Origin: Stenocarpella maydis
Lineage: Eukaryota; Ascomycota; Sordariomycetes; Diaporthales; Diaporthaceae
Direction: 5' to 3'
Assembly (NCBI GenBank): GCA_002270565.1
Contig: NQMI01000005.1
Coordinates: 620,001-684,000 of the forward strand
Length of the DNA: 64,000 nucleotides
In this document: in pieces, positions 36,922 to 47,672 of the stretch
How positions within the stretch are numbered: position 1 is the first letter of the stretch
Layout: each line of letters opens with the position of its first letter
Position numbers and translations under genes: made by a program
The notes under the pieces: generated by a model
What the model saw: only the letters and a program-made list of their open reading frames with translations
Databases searched by the model: none
What the model was told of the DNA's origin: nothing

Positions 36922-38816
36922 GTGCGCCCCTACTTGAGCTCGCTAGAACCATAATAGGCTCGTAGGCCTTCTCAGAACACGTCATGAGGACTCGTACAAC
37001 GGCTGCAAGGCCTCCACCACGTATTCTTCTCGTTGCTCACCATCATATGAAGGGTATTGCTGGACGGAACGCAAACAGTCGTTGTGCTGACAAGTCACCC
37101 CACAAGTCGAACTTTTTATCTGAGAGCGCCCCGGCTTAGGCACCCCGATTTGCTTCGTAACCCGGCCATGAATATCACACCTCCAACGGTAGCAAACATG
37201 CGCGAAACATTCAATTGGTGACCTGTGGTGCCAGTGCAATGTCCAACCTGTTGCGGGCAGTATCTGAGAGCAAATGGGTGGTGACCCGGCGTGCTGGTGA
37301 GACTGCAGTGGCAGTATGGGGTGACTTGCTCACAGCATGAGTCTTTGATTAACGATTGGAAAATGCGGATCATACCCTCATGAAGCAGCGGCACAGCTTT
37401 GATAGGTTTTTTAATTGGCTGGGAAGGCCCCTTGAGTATTTGTTTTTAGGCGGGAGTTGAAGGGGAGAAAAAAGGGGGGGGGGTTGAAGCAAAGGTTGAT
37501 ATTCATTCACTCATGACAGTAATGTGAGGTGCCCGTTTCGAGGACTGCTGCCATGCATTCTCCCGGGACACCTCAGAATAATAGCAGGTTTTGAAATTCG
37601 AGCAATGCGCTTCCGAAAGCCTATCCATGCGCGTGCCCATTCAGCCCGCTCTCACACCACATGCATGCCCCGTGGGTACAGGAGGGAATATACTGAGCAG
37701 GGAAACCTTGACGTCCTGGAGCTTCCCCCAGGAGTCTACGCTGCCGTCGTTGCGTCCGAGGAACCGCGTCTAGATATATATACTGACGCTAAGAAGAGGG
37801 ACGCCGTCGCTGAATTACATGCGTGTGTTGTATACTACATATGCACGTGTCCAAACCGGGTACCCACGGGCGCCAATTCATCTTCTTTTACACTCCCAAC
37901 CCATTAATGGCGACAAGATTGAACCCTCAGGGATGATGGGTAAGTAGTGTCTGTTCAACCTACTCCCCCTCTCAACCCCATATCGCTCAGACCACACCAG
38001 AAATCCCATTCGACAAAGCAAAGAAGAAGAAAAAGCCCCTTTCCTTTTTTGTGCGTGCGGGATTTGTCATTTTCTTTCTTTTTTTTTTTCTCAGCTCCTC
38101 TCTTCGAAGCCGTGAAGCCTACTTGATCATTTTCTACGAAACTCTCGTCGCCCATGAGCGCGTGCGTACTCACCTGCATCTGAGCCGATCCGGCTGCCCA
38201 GTCCGTCTGCCCACTTCACTCTGGCTGCTATCCCCCCCTCCTTTTTCTTTCTTCCCGTGCTCTGGGGCCCGTTCTGATCTGCTGGCGCCACCGTCCTCGT
38301 TTCCTCTCCGCCTTGACGACCCCTGCCGCCGACCTCATATTCAAGATGATTAATTTGACTTGACTGATGTCACAGCTCGTGAGAAGCGACCGCTTAGTGT
38401 CGGTCTGTATCGTCAAACGCACACGCGCTGGCTGCTCGCGCTGACGCCCGGGCTTCGTTTGGACCCTCGTACCACCGTTGTGTGGAGGGACTGACTTTAC
38501 GGGGCCTTGGAGACGAGGTGGCGCGGGACCGTCGGCGCTTCGTGGTCGGTGGGAGCTCGGCTCCAGTGTTCTTCAAGTAAGAACCCCCCCCTGGCGCGTC
38601 TTGTGGGTATAAGTCTGACCCTCATTCATGTCGCTCGCTGCTCATGCAATCGCTTTATATCCAGGATGATAGCCCAAAGTTTGGAATCCCTTGGCATCAA
38701 CGTGCTCTCTCTGAACAGCTCTCCACTCTGGACAGGTGCTTCGACGCCGTCCGCCATGCTTCCTATGCGGCCTGACGCCGTTGTGTGGTGCCGTTGTGTG
38801 GTTTTGTGTGTTTGAC
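36922..38816. other. Convergent intergenic region, Nhp10-like gene and RMD1-like gene
   Basis: Two 3' ends face each other across 1.9 kb. There is a G10 run at 37474-37483 and a T-rich stretch around 38070-38090. I see no supported gene inside. Confidence 0.55.
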
Positions 38817-40449
38817 CTAATCGACCCAGTACAGATCCACAACAATGTTTATTGCAGCCACGAGGATCTCGGCCGCGATGAGCACGATGACTGGGATGAT
38901 ACATACGTTAGTGGCTGGTGCAAATACGACGAGATGCGTCAAAATCGTCAGTGCACTTACCGATCCACTCCAGCTTCTCGCCGTGGCCGTGGCTGAGTTG
39001 GTCCTTGAGCACCGCCAGCAGGTCGCCCACGACGTCCATGCGGTCGGTAAGGACCTTGACGCGCTGGTCCATCTCGAGGTACTTGCGGACGGCCTGGTAG
39101 ACGGGCTCGAGCTGGGGCTCCACCCAGAAGAGCTCCGGGGTGTCGAGGATGGAGCCGCCGAGGTGGATGTTGAGCTTGAGGATGAAGAGCTCGCCGATCT
39201 GCATGTGGATCTGCTTCCGGGTCAGGGCGATCTTGCCCGTCAGGGCGATCTCGGTCGGGATGTCCTTGCAGGCGTCGATGGTCGAGTCCATAAGCTCCTC
39301 GAAGAGCGACGTCTTGGTGCTCTGCGCCAGGGCGTGCGCGATGGCCAGCTTGACCTTGTAGTTATTCTTGTCCCGCAGCGCGATGAAGTCGTTGTATATC
39401 CGCGCCGAGTACTCTCTCGTGTAGTAGAAGTTGAAGTACTCCACCTCGATGTCGTCCGCGGCCAGCTTCTCGAGCTCGAACTTTGCTATCTCCTTGAGGA
39501 AGCGCTGCTCCTGCGCCAGCGTCATGCCCCATATCACCGTCACGCCGTACTCAAACAGGAACACCTCGGAGGTGTGGACCTCGATGTCGAAGTCGGCGGC
39601 CTCGATCATGGCGCTCTCGTCCCCTCTCTCCGCGGCGAAGGTGTCCCGCCGGTCCTCATAGCCGTGGCTCTCCTGCCTCAGGTCGATAAGATCCTGGGTC
39701 ACCGGGTATCCCGCCTCCGAGGCCGCAGCCGTGGAATACTCGCCCGTCGAGTGCCTCCTCTCGTACGGGTGCACCGGGTCGGAGTGTACCGGCTGGTGCT
39801 GGATGCCGACCTCAGCCTGCTTGCTGCCGTAGCTATACGCCGAATATATGCACTCGTCGATCAGCTTTGGGTTTGCACCCCTCGCCTTGCCCCTAGGCCC
39901 CTTGAGAAACCTCATGAGCCCGTCCATGTCGTACTTGTTGGCCGTGCAGTAGGCCGTCACCCTGGGCAGCCGGGTCCTGTCTGCCTTGCCCAGGCGCGCC
40001 GCGTCCCGCCGGGCCGTGGGGTCCTTGATGCGCGTGTACTGCGCGTAGACGTCGCGGCCGCTCTCCTCATCGATGTCGTCGTCGTCGAGCTCCGGGTTCG
40101 GGAGGAGCTTTAGCTTCTGTGCGTTCTTTGTGGACCTCTGGGGGCCGATCTTTGCGCCGGGCACGATCATGGTGGCAGGGCCGCCTGCGCTGTGTCTCCT
40201 CCGCAGCTTGGAGTCGAGGGCGCTGAGCACAGGCCCTGACGGCCCAACTGCAGCGGCCGCCGAGGAGCCAGAGGCCGAGGAGGCATTGCCGCCTGGTGAG
40301 CTCCGAGGGCGTGATCCATAGTCCTGAGCTTCGGCCTCGATCGTTCTGCTGACAGGGTTGGCATTGAAGGTGACGCTTCGGCCTGTCTTGGGTCGGGTGG
40401 GCTCTGCCGTGGGCAGGAGCGGCGAGCTCTCTGTTGTTACCGTGGACAT
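38817..40449 (-). CDS. RMD1: RMD1-like DUF155 membrane protein
   Basis: Exons 38961-40449 and 38817-38890 (70-nt intron, GTAAGT donor) encode 520 residues. The N-terminal 200 residues are disordered and basic/serine-rich (TGRSVTFNANPVSR, KLRRRHSAGG). A DUF155 domain follows, with RVTAYCTANKYDMDGLMRF at its start, VFLFEYGVTVIWGMT in the middle and FNFYYT plus ALRDKNNYKVKLAIAHALAQS further on. The short last exon supplies the membrane anchor WIVIVLIAAEILVAAINIVV and ends in LYWVD. Rmd1 and Rmd8 in yeast are needed for sporulation-related events, and the human relative RMND1 acts in mitochondrial translation; the biochemical role in filamentous fungi is unknown. A 422-codon frame on the + strand is an antisense shadow. 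The downstream gene is convergent. Confidence 0.93.
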
Positions 40450-41436
40450 TGTGGAGGAGCTGGGGGAGGGATAAAGAAAGAAACAGGGCCGCTCAATGAT
40501 GTGCTGCTGGATGTGAGGGTCCTTCGCAGGACATGGGGTTGGAAGGGAGGCTCAGGATGAGGCCCAGCAGGAGGGAAAGATTGTGAGTGCAATGACGTCC
40601 ACTGGGCGGCCCCAGCAGTAATGTAATACTGGTCCAAATTCAAGCAGTTAGCGCCAGCCCAATTGAAGTCGACGCTGCGGGAGCCAAACTGTGGAGAAGC
40701 TAATCCCTGCTGTCTGCAGCTCTGACGAACGCCTAAGAGGAATCCCCTGCCAGTGAATACTTACAGACTGGTCGTGCATGCAACGTCAAGCCTCGAGGTG
40801 ACAACGCACCAACACAGGTGAACAAAGGAACTTGGTGTAATAAACTTGCCCATACCTCATCGACCGTGGGCCAACATAATACTTGTGACGTCCGAGATGA
40901 CATCTCTAGTCCACGAGGTAGATGAGTTGCGCAATCAGAAAAAAAAGACCACTAATAAAGACCTCGCGCTTCGTGACCGGAAATCGAATGCCTGGTTCCC
41001 AGACTAGCTGGCCACAAGTCTGGATCGCCCGCGAGTAGCGCACGCATGTGGGGTCATGGTATGACTGAATTGGGTCAAGTAGAAAGGTGAGGATCTGGTC
41101 GACTTAACGTTGTACCAATTCAAAATCTACGCAAGAACAGTTGCCACTCCGGTTCGATCCTCCATGCGCCATTGACAGTCCCAATGTTCCGCTGTCATGG
41201 GCTGCGAAACATTGCAATGTGAGCTCTAGAGAACTAAATGGCCTGCCTAGGCTGTGTCACGAAAGTCAACTTGAAAGCACGCCAAGGCCGCAGGACGAAC
41301 GCGAAGCACTGGAAAGGTCCAAACAAAGCAGCTTCGTACGGCTGAGCATTTTAGGAAGAGACGCACTGGACTGATGGTATCCCTATCGGAGTCACTACTT
41401 GTCAATCTTTACCTCAGCCACCACGAAGCGTGTGAT
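40450..41436. other. RMD1-like promoter and 3' region of the oxidoreductase gene
   Basis: About 1 kb. The first 200 bases next to 40449 are the likely leader of the RMD1-like gene. The rest is unremarkable and has no gene I can support. Confidence 0.55.
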
Positions 41437-43054
41437 CTAAGTTGATACCGACTCGGTCTGGATCTTGAACCCAGCCCCGTACAGCCTGTCCACGAGCCCC
41501 TGCCCAAGACAGGCTGGAGTAAAGATACCACCTCCTAGGTCAACGTTATCTTCTAGTAGCGTGAGTGCGCCCTGGGCGAGGAGAACCCCAGTCACTTGAA
41601 GAACTATTAGCCATCGGTCACACGATGCCTCACAGAATAACAGCCTCCACACTCACATTCGTACATGCTGCCGGAGTAAGCAGCACGGGAGAATGCCTGC
41701 TTCCCGACCGGCCTGTCCGTATCCGGCGCAGCCACACCGCGGAACTCGATCTTGAACTTCTTGGACTGCTCCTTGTCCGGGCCGTCGCCCTGCTTGTACA
41801 CCAACAACCTGATCAGCGACCGCAGCGGCGGCAACACCGCGATCAGGAGCCCGGACACGGCCACCCCCCAGTGCACGAGCACGCCCGTCAGCCAGTTGCG
41901 CGTGCGCAAGTGCTCGCTGAAGCCGAAGTTGGGCCCGTACGCCTCGGCCCCCCCTTTGACGCCGCCCTCCGGGGATAAGAGGCCCCACGTCCGCCCGACG
42001 ATGGCCCTGTCCGTATCCGCGGCGATGAAGGTCGTCAGCCGGCCCAGGTTGGGCACCGTGCGGAGACCCGTCAGCCTCGTCTTGAGGGAGGGCTTGTGCG
42101 AGGCGCCATTGGCGTTCAGGTTGGGCACGGGGGAGAGCGCGTACGGCCGGAACGCCGCGGCGATCTCCTTGAGGCTGAAGGTGTCAAAGAAGCCAAGGAA
42201 AGATGCCAGGGTGCCGCCCGAGGGCACGCCGCTGTTCGGTTTGCTGTGAGTCGGATATGTCTCCCTACGCGCAGGGCTAGGTTCTGAGGAGCCACTCACT
42301 TTAGCCTGTGACAGGATAGGATCACCTCGCCCGTCTTGGCCGCGAGCTCGCTGCGGTTGTACTTGGCCAGGGACCAGGCGATGAGGTCCGCGGGGGCGGA
42401 CTCGATGCCCATCTGTGGGAACAGCATGCTTCCCGTCTGCTTTGCGACATTCTCGTACTTCTTGATCATGCGCGCCACGAAGGGCACCTCCCCGGTCGCG
42501 TCGAAGTAGTGCGTGCCGTTCCCGGCACATGCTTTAAATGCCTGGGCTTGCGTCAACAATCAGCCCTTGTGCCCTGGGGATCCCGACGCTCCGGTACGCT
42601 TACATGCTCTCCGTGCTGGCCGTATGGCCCGACTGTCGTGATCAAGGCGAATGTCTTCCTGGCCAATGCGCCCAGTTCATCGTCGCCCAGGCTGCATATC
42701 TCAATTTCTAGAACAAAAGTCAGGAATTACGCACAGATGGCAGCCACACTTGATGCGTCGACGTGTATGCAGATGGCGACTGCGAATCACGCACCGGGTT
42801 GTCGACGGTCTGGGTACAACAACTTGAGCTCGTCAACGACCTTCTGCAGCTTCTCCCGGGAGCGGCCAGCGATAGCCCACTTGAGGTCGGTGGGCAGGTG
42901 TTGCGTGATATGCTCCGCGGTGTACTTGCCGGTATAGCCTACCCGAGTGTTGTCAGTGTCGTGTCTTGACTAGTCGGGATGAAATATTGGTCAACAAACC
43001 GGTTGCCCCAAAGACCACTAGGTCATATGTCCGGCTATGCGCCTTGAATCCCAT
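41437..43054 (-). CDS. Saccharopine dehydrogenase-like oxidoreductase (trans-acting enoyl reductase family)
   Basis: Six exons, 43000-43054, 42795-42938, 42604-42707, 42300-42541, 41657-42231 and 41437-41594, join in frame to 425 residues. The N-terminus is a Rossmann fold with YDLVVFGATGYTGKYTAEH, where the glycine loop is assembled across intron 1. Then come WAIAGRSREKLQKVVDEL, LITTVGPYGQHGEHAFKAC and GTHYFDATGE, the usual markers of the eukaryotic saccharopine dehydrogenase-like oxidoreductases. A hydrophobic segment (TGVLVHWGVAVSGLLIAVLP) near 295-315 could anchor it to a membrane or lipid droplet, as in the human SCCPDH-like proteins. Substrate is unknown; it lacks the context of lysine biosynthesis and should not be called Lys9. 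It is divergent from eL43, sharing a 782-bp promoter. Confidence 0.92.
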
Positions 43055-43836
43055 CTTGAGCACTTGTGTTGTTGCAGCGGAGATATGTGCAGGTCATATA
43101 ATGGAAGTCTGCCAGGACAAGACTGTGCACAGGTTGTGCTTAGAGAACGAAGCAGAACGGAATTGTAGACTCAAGCACTTGATGGCTTTAGCATTCGGAC
43201 CTCAAGAATCCAAAGAAGGACTAGACCATCAATGAGTGATATATACTGGAAAGAAAGTAGTCTTCCTTTCCAAATTGCAATTTACAGCGTCTCCTGTCTT
43301 CCGGTCTCATGCGAGTTACACTATTGATTCCCTACTCAAGTAGTGTGATGTCACGCCGGCCCAAGATTGTTCCGCCCTCCTCCGCCGTTGGGCTGATGCT
43401 GCACCGCGCCGTGCAGTGAGCATGCATTCAGCACACATACTGTGGCAGTCCTAAGGAATTGAGATGAGCTGAAAAGGAAGATATGGAAAGACAGTCAAGT
43501 GTTTTCTATCTGGGGGAAAGGTGATGTAGGAGCCATAATGGCTGGCCGTGTGAAGGCCTGTCTGCAGCTTCGGCTTGATGACCTATACAAATACAAAGCT
43601 AACAGGTGGCAGCCAGCTGGTATCAGCCATGCTGGCATCGACGGTGTCCCACTAGCTCAATCCCACCCGCAGTCGTTTCTGCCTCAGGCACTCGCAAATT
43701 TTCCCGCTGCCCACAGAACCGACTTGGACTCACCCTGGGAAATTCAGCGTCAAACGAGCCAAAGGTGACCTACGACTTCGTCTTCGAAAGCTACTTCTTG
43801 CACCCACGTAAAGTCGACTTCAAAACCACAGATAAA
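43055..43836. promoter_or_regulatory. Divergent promoter region, oxidoreductase and eL43
   Basis: 782 bp between outward-facing start codons. The eL43 side ends in TCAAAACCACAGATAAAATGG. No specific ribosomal-protein promoter motif was recognised. Confidence 0.55.
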
Positions 43837-44893
43837 ATGGCCAAGGTAAGCGGCTTCGATTAATTTCATGCCTCCTGTCTTGTCTCATGTAGCTAACGCC
43901 ATGTGATTGTAGCGAACCAAGAAGGTCGGAGGTACGTTTTGCGAAAATTACACGATCCCCTCGGACAACCCAAATGAGCGATGGTCGAGCCCGAAGCATA
44001 CCACATGCGACACGCAGTATACAACGGAACGACGGCAAGCACGACGATGATATCGATCAATGCAATATATTCTTTTCAACCGGAGCCAGGACCACCTCCG
44101 GAGGGATGACGTGCGAGGGGATCAAAATCAAATTCGAGCCCAGACCATGGGGACAACCCACTGTCCTGCCACTGCTGCATTGCTTCGACGCTCGATCATC
44201 GCTCACACGACCATTTCGCCGGGAATCATTACATGAATACGGAATGAGGTACTGACAGATAATTCGCAGTTACCGGCAAGTACGGTACAAGGTACGAACA
44301 AGCTCAATACTCCCTGCCAGCTACCACCACTCCCGCACGTCAACGGCCACAAACACTCCGCAACGGGACCCGGTCAGCCCAGCTGAGCGCACCTGAGATC
44401 CATGGATGTCGATGGTCTCGCTTCCCCGCACCAGGAATGCTGGCAACTGGACAGCCATAGATCGAAGGGGGGCCCTGCTACTACCTCGCAACATGACCGC
44501 GGACTGTGGCTCTGAAATGGAAACGACCAGCTGACAGAAGATCCTAAAGATACGGTGCTTCCCTCCGAAAGTCCGTCAAGAAGATGGAAATCACCCAGCA
44601 CGCCCGTTACGTCTGCACCTTCTGCGGCAAGACTACGGTCAAGCGCCACTCTGTCGGCATCTGGGACTGCAAGTCTTGCAAGCGCACCGTTGCGTAAGTG
44701 GAAATATCTATCCCTCACCGGACCCCTGGACCATGTCGCTGTTATGGTGGCATGCATTGGGAACAACGTACTCGCCGCTGGAGACGAGGCTGACAGGGAA
44801 CAAAACAGCGGTGGTGCTTACACCGTCTCCACACCCGCTGCCGCCGCCATGCGATCAACGCTCCGACGTCTGCGCGAGATCGCTGAGGTGTAA
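43837..44893 (+). CDS. RPL43: Large-subunit ribosomal protein eL43 (L37Ae)
   Basis: Five exons, 43837-43845, 43913-43931, 44270-44291, 44550-44693 and 44809-44893, encode 92 residues, exactly the family length. The protein begins [20 protein letters not shown] and carries the zinc ribbon CTFCGK then WDCKSCKR with cysteines at 39, 42, 57 and 60. It ends in [20 protein letters not shown]. eL43 is a core 60S ribosomal protein. The first 50 coding bases are divided among three tiny exons of 9, 19 and 22 nt, separated by introns of 67, 338 and 258 nt; the fourth intron is 115 nt. Long introns near the start of ribosomal protein genes often help expression, which is inference here. I searched introns 2 and 3 for box C/D snoRNA motifs and found none convincing. 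Confidence 0.96.
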
Positions 44894-45895
44894 GGGCTCT
44901 GGCTTCGCGAGAACGACGTAGGAACAAGGGGTGGAAGGTGTTTCACGGCTTTGCTTTTCATCACATTTCCGGGTGTTAGGGAACAAAAGGTCTTCTCTCA
45001 GCAGAGGTTATACGAGCATCGACCGCGGTTTTGTGAGGATGGCCTCGACGGGAATTCGGAACGAGGCGAGGAGCAGGGATCAGATAATGAAAAATTGATT
45101 CCCATCATGAACAACAACAGACTCGTCTCGTCGGATGGCCGAACCCGGAAAGCGTGATGGGGAGGGAACAGGTCGGTGCAGGTCGACTCCTGTTGGACGT
45201 GCAAACGGGCCGATCGACTTGGGCCAACTCGGGTCAGTGTTTGGACAGGGCTTTGCACAGAGGACCATGTTCCGGAATGCGATCGGCCAAGCCAAATGAA
45301 GCAACCGAATCTGGGCAGTTATTCCCCTGCGCTCCGTGCCTCGTGTTAACCCGCCCAAATGACGCGGTGGTGGTGATCACGACGCCTCGTTCTGCCTGCC
45401 TGCCTGCCTGCTGTCCGCCTTGGCCGTGCCACCCAAATATCTACGATCGCAGGAACACGAACCACTATAAGCTGTAAAAATCTTGAGTATATTCGTAGAA
45501 GAACCCCCCCCCCTTTCTCCAGCCCCTCTTCTTATCTGGGGTGCAAGAGCACGTCAAAGCGTCCTGCCTCGTTTGTCTGCCCGGGTACCTCTGTCGTGAC
45601 TGTCCGACCGGAGCTGTGTCACGAGGGCCGCCGGCACATTGTGCATCCTACCTGCCCCTCTCTGGGAGGTATTTGCAGCAGCTCATGGTTCTTGTCTGCC
45701 TGCCTGCCTAGCCATACCTCGGTGAGTGTCGGGGGGGATGCATCATCACGCACCTACGAGAACCTTGGGGCCGCATGCGTGTACTGTATGCGCAGCAGGC
45801 TTGTTCATTGTTGTACGAGCGAGCCCCCTTGTCGGGGTATATGCCTCGTGTGTGAACTTTTTTTGCCTTTGGGGCCGAATTACGTCCTTGTGTTC

Positions 45896-45918
45896 ATGTG
45901 TGTGTGTGTGTGTGTGTG
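45896..45918. repeat. GT dinucleotide microsatellite
   Basis: About ten GT units ending in GCGCGC. Confidence 0.85.
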
Positions 45919-46940
45919 CGCGCTCTTTGATCGAGGCGTGGTAGGAGGAGGTCTTGTGTTATTTAACACGGTGAGGTACAAAAGAAGAAGAAAAACGAAA
46001 CCAAAAAAAACGGGGAATGACACTATACTTTTCTCGCGGATATCGTGAGCGGCGCAGGCGTGAATTTCTGAACAAGACACGTTGGGCAGACGGCCGTTGC
46101 TCTTTGGGGTGGCCGCCCGGTTTAAGCTTGTGGGGGGGGGGGCATGGTCTATTAGACTCGGAGGGTTGACAAAGGCTTCTACATGTTCAGGGTGGTCACA
46201 CTCCAACAGCTATAGCATATTGACTATGGGCAACGGCTGTCTTGTGTGCTTCATTCAGTCGAAGGCGTTGGGCCGTCATGAATCGTGAGGTGATAAGTGG
46301 CCTTTGGGGGGGGGTGGCAGGGGGGTATATATTATTAGCCCTGTCTCTCCCCGACGTCGTGTTTCTGCTCTCGATTTGGAGGCTGAGTTCCCACACCATT
46401 CTTGCAGATCTATTCTCTCTTGCGGGAGCGAGCAGACAGCCTTGACAGGTCGGTCGGGTCCCCCACTGTCGAACTAGATTCAGACAGACATCAGAGAGAG
46501 AGCTCCTCCTCGCCCTCAAACCCGTCCCGTCATTTCCTGGTGCTGGCGTGCAGACGGTGATGACGCCCTCAATGTACTCCACCCGTGTCATGCCTTCTCT
46601 CCCTCTCGTGTTCACGGTAGAATAGAGACGAGTGAGACAAGACATACGGCACGAATGTTGCCATCTATCTAGTGCACGCACACTACCTTTTCTCCCACCC
46701 TGGTCATGCATAGATACATAGTCATGCTGTATATATTACCTAGACCCAAAACCGGTCACCAGCCACGGTCAGGAACCCCAGACCCTCAGGGCCGTTCCCC
46801 GGGCCAAAATAAGGAACAAGTGGTGAGCGATGATGAGTGAGTGAGAGTACATTCTGATGATCATGTGGTGTTCAGCTCTGTCCCTCTCCCTCTCCTCCCC
46901 GTCCTCCCTCCTCCTCTCAGCAGATAGCAAGCAAGCAAGC

Positions 46941-47034
46941 TAGGTAGGTAGAGAGAGCCATCTCATCTATATAGGTTACCTAGGCACCTAGCCAAGTACG
47001 TAGGTACCTGGCTACCTATAGGTACGTAGGTAGG
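46941..47034. repeat. Cluster of TACCTAGG / TAGGTACC palindromic strings
   Basis: Overlapping variants of TAGGTA, TACCTAGGCA, ACGTAGGTACC and TACCTATAGGTA fill about 95 bases, some 640 bp upstream of the RING-PHD start codon. The stretch could form hairpins or bind a dimeric factor. Function unknown. Confidence 0.7.
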
Positions 47035-47405
47035 CAATACATAGCATGTACCCTGGGAAACCCGATCCCGTGGGCATTGGACATCGTCATTGGGTGCCGG
47101 AGGGCTTACCGAGGACCTCCTTAGGTAAGGCCGACAAGGCCCGGATCCCAACCCAGCCCCAGGTAGCAGCGCGGACCTTTCTCCAATCCTGCGTCTCTTT
47201 TCTCTCTCTCTTTTTTCCCGCCCCGTCCTGCCCGTCCCCTCTCCAAAACCTTGGAGGTTTATTAGTCTACCTGCCTACTTGCCTGTCCTACTCCGTACTG
47301 CTGCTCAAGGAAGCCCGCCCGAGATAACTAACAACCACCCACCACCCAAAGAAACCCATCCACCAAGAAGCCCATCCCCCCTGCAAGCACAAGCACACAC
47401 CCATT

Positions 47406-47433
47406 CACACACACACACGCACACGCACACACA
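47406..47433. repeat. CA-rich microsatellite in the leader of the RING-PHD gene
   Basis: CACACACACACGCACACGCACACAC within a C-rich stretch about 240 bp before the start codon. Confidence 0.85.
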
Positions 47434-47672
47434 GCACGCACGCACTCACACATACGCCCAGCAACAACGAACTTTATTACCTGCCTGGTAGCTGAACAGC
47501 CCGCCCGTACCACTTGCACTACCTACCCAGCTGGATTTACCTCCGACTTGGCGCCACCACCCCTCCAAGGAATCTCAAATCCTACCTTTCAAAGAACGGT
47601 TTTCATGCCTTCTTCAGCCCATCACCTTGTCAGAATCCCCTTCTTGATTCAAAGTTAAAAAAAATTACTGTG

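Larger units (their letters stand above)
44894..47672. other. Intergenic region between eL43 and the RING-PHD gene
   Basis: 2.8 kb with no supported gene. Contents: C10 (45504-45513) and G11 (46132-46142) runs, a GT microsatellite (45896-45918), a cluster of TACCTAGG/GGTACCT palindromic strings (46941-47034), and a C-rich G-poor block with a CA repeat (about 47150-47672) that looks like the leader of the downstream gene. Confidence 0.55.

Noticed and set aside
38845..40113. 422-codon open frame on the + strand
   Set aside because: Antisense shadow of the RMD1-like coding exon.
41150..41165. GGTTCGATCC string resembling a tRNA B box
   Set aside because: The flanking five-base arms do not pair and there is no A box at the right distance.
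43932..44549. Possible box C/D snoRNAs in eL43 introns
   Set aside because: I found GATGATA- and CTGA-like strings, but no proper RTGATGA C box paired with a D box and terminal stem.
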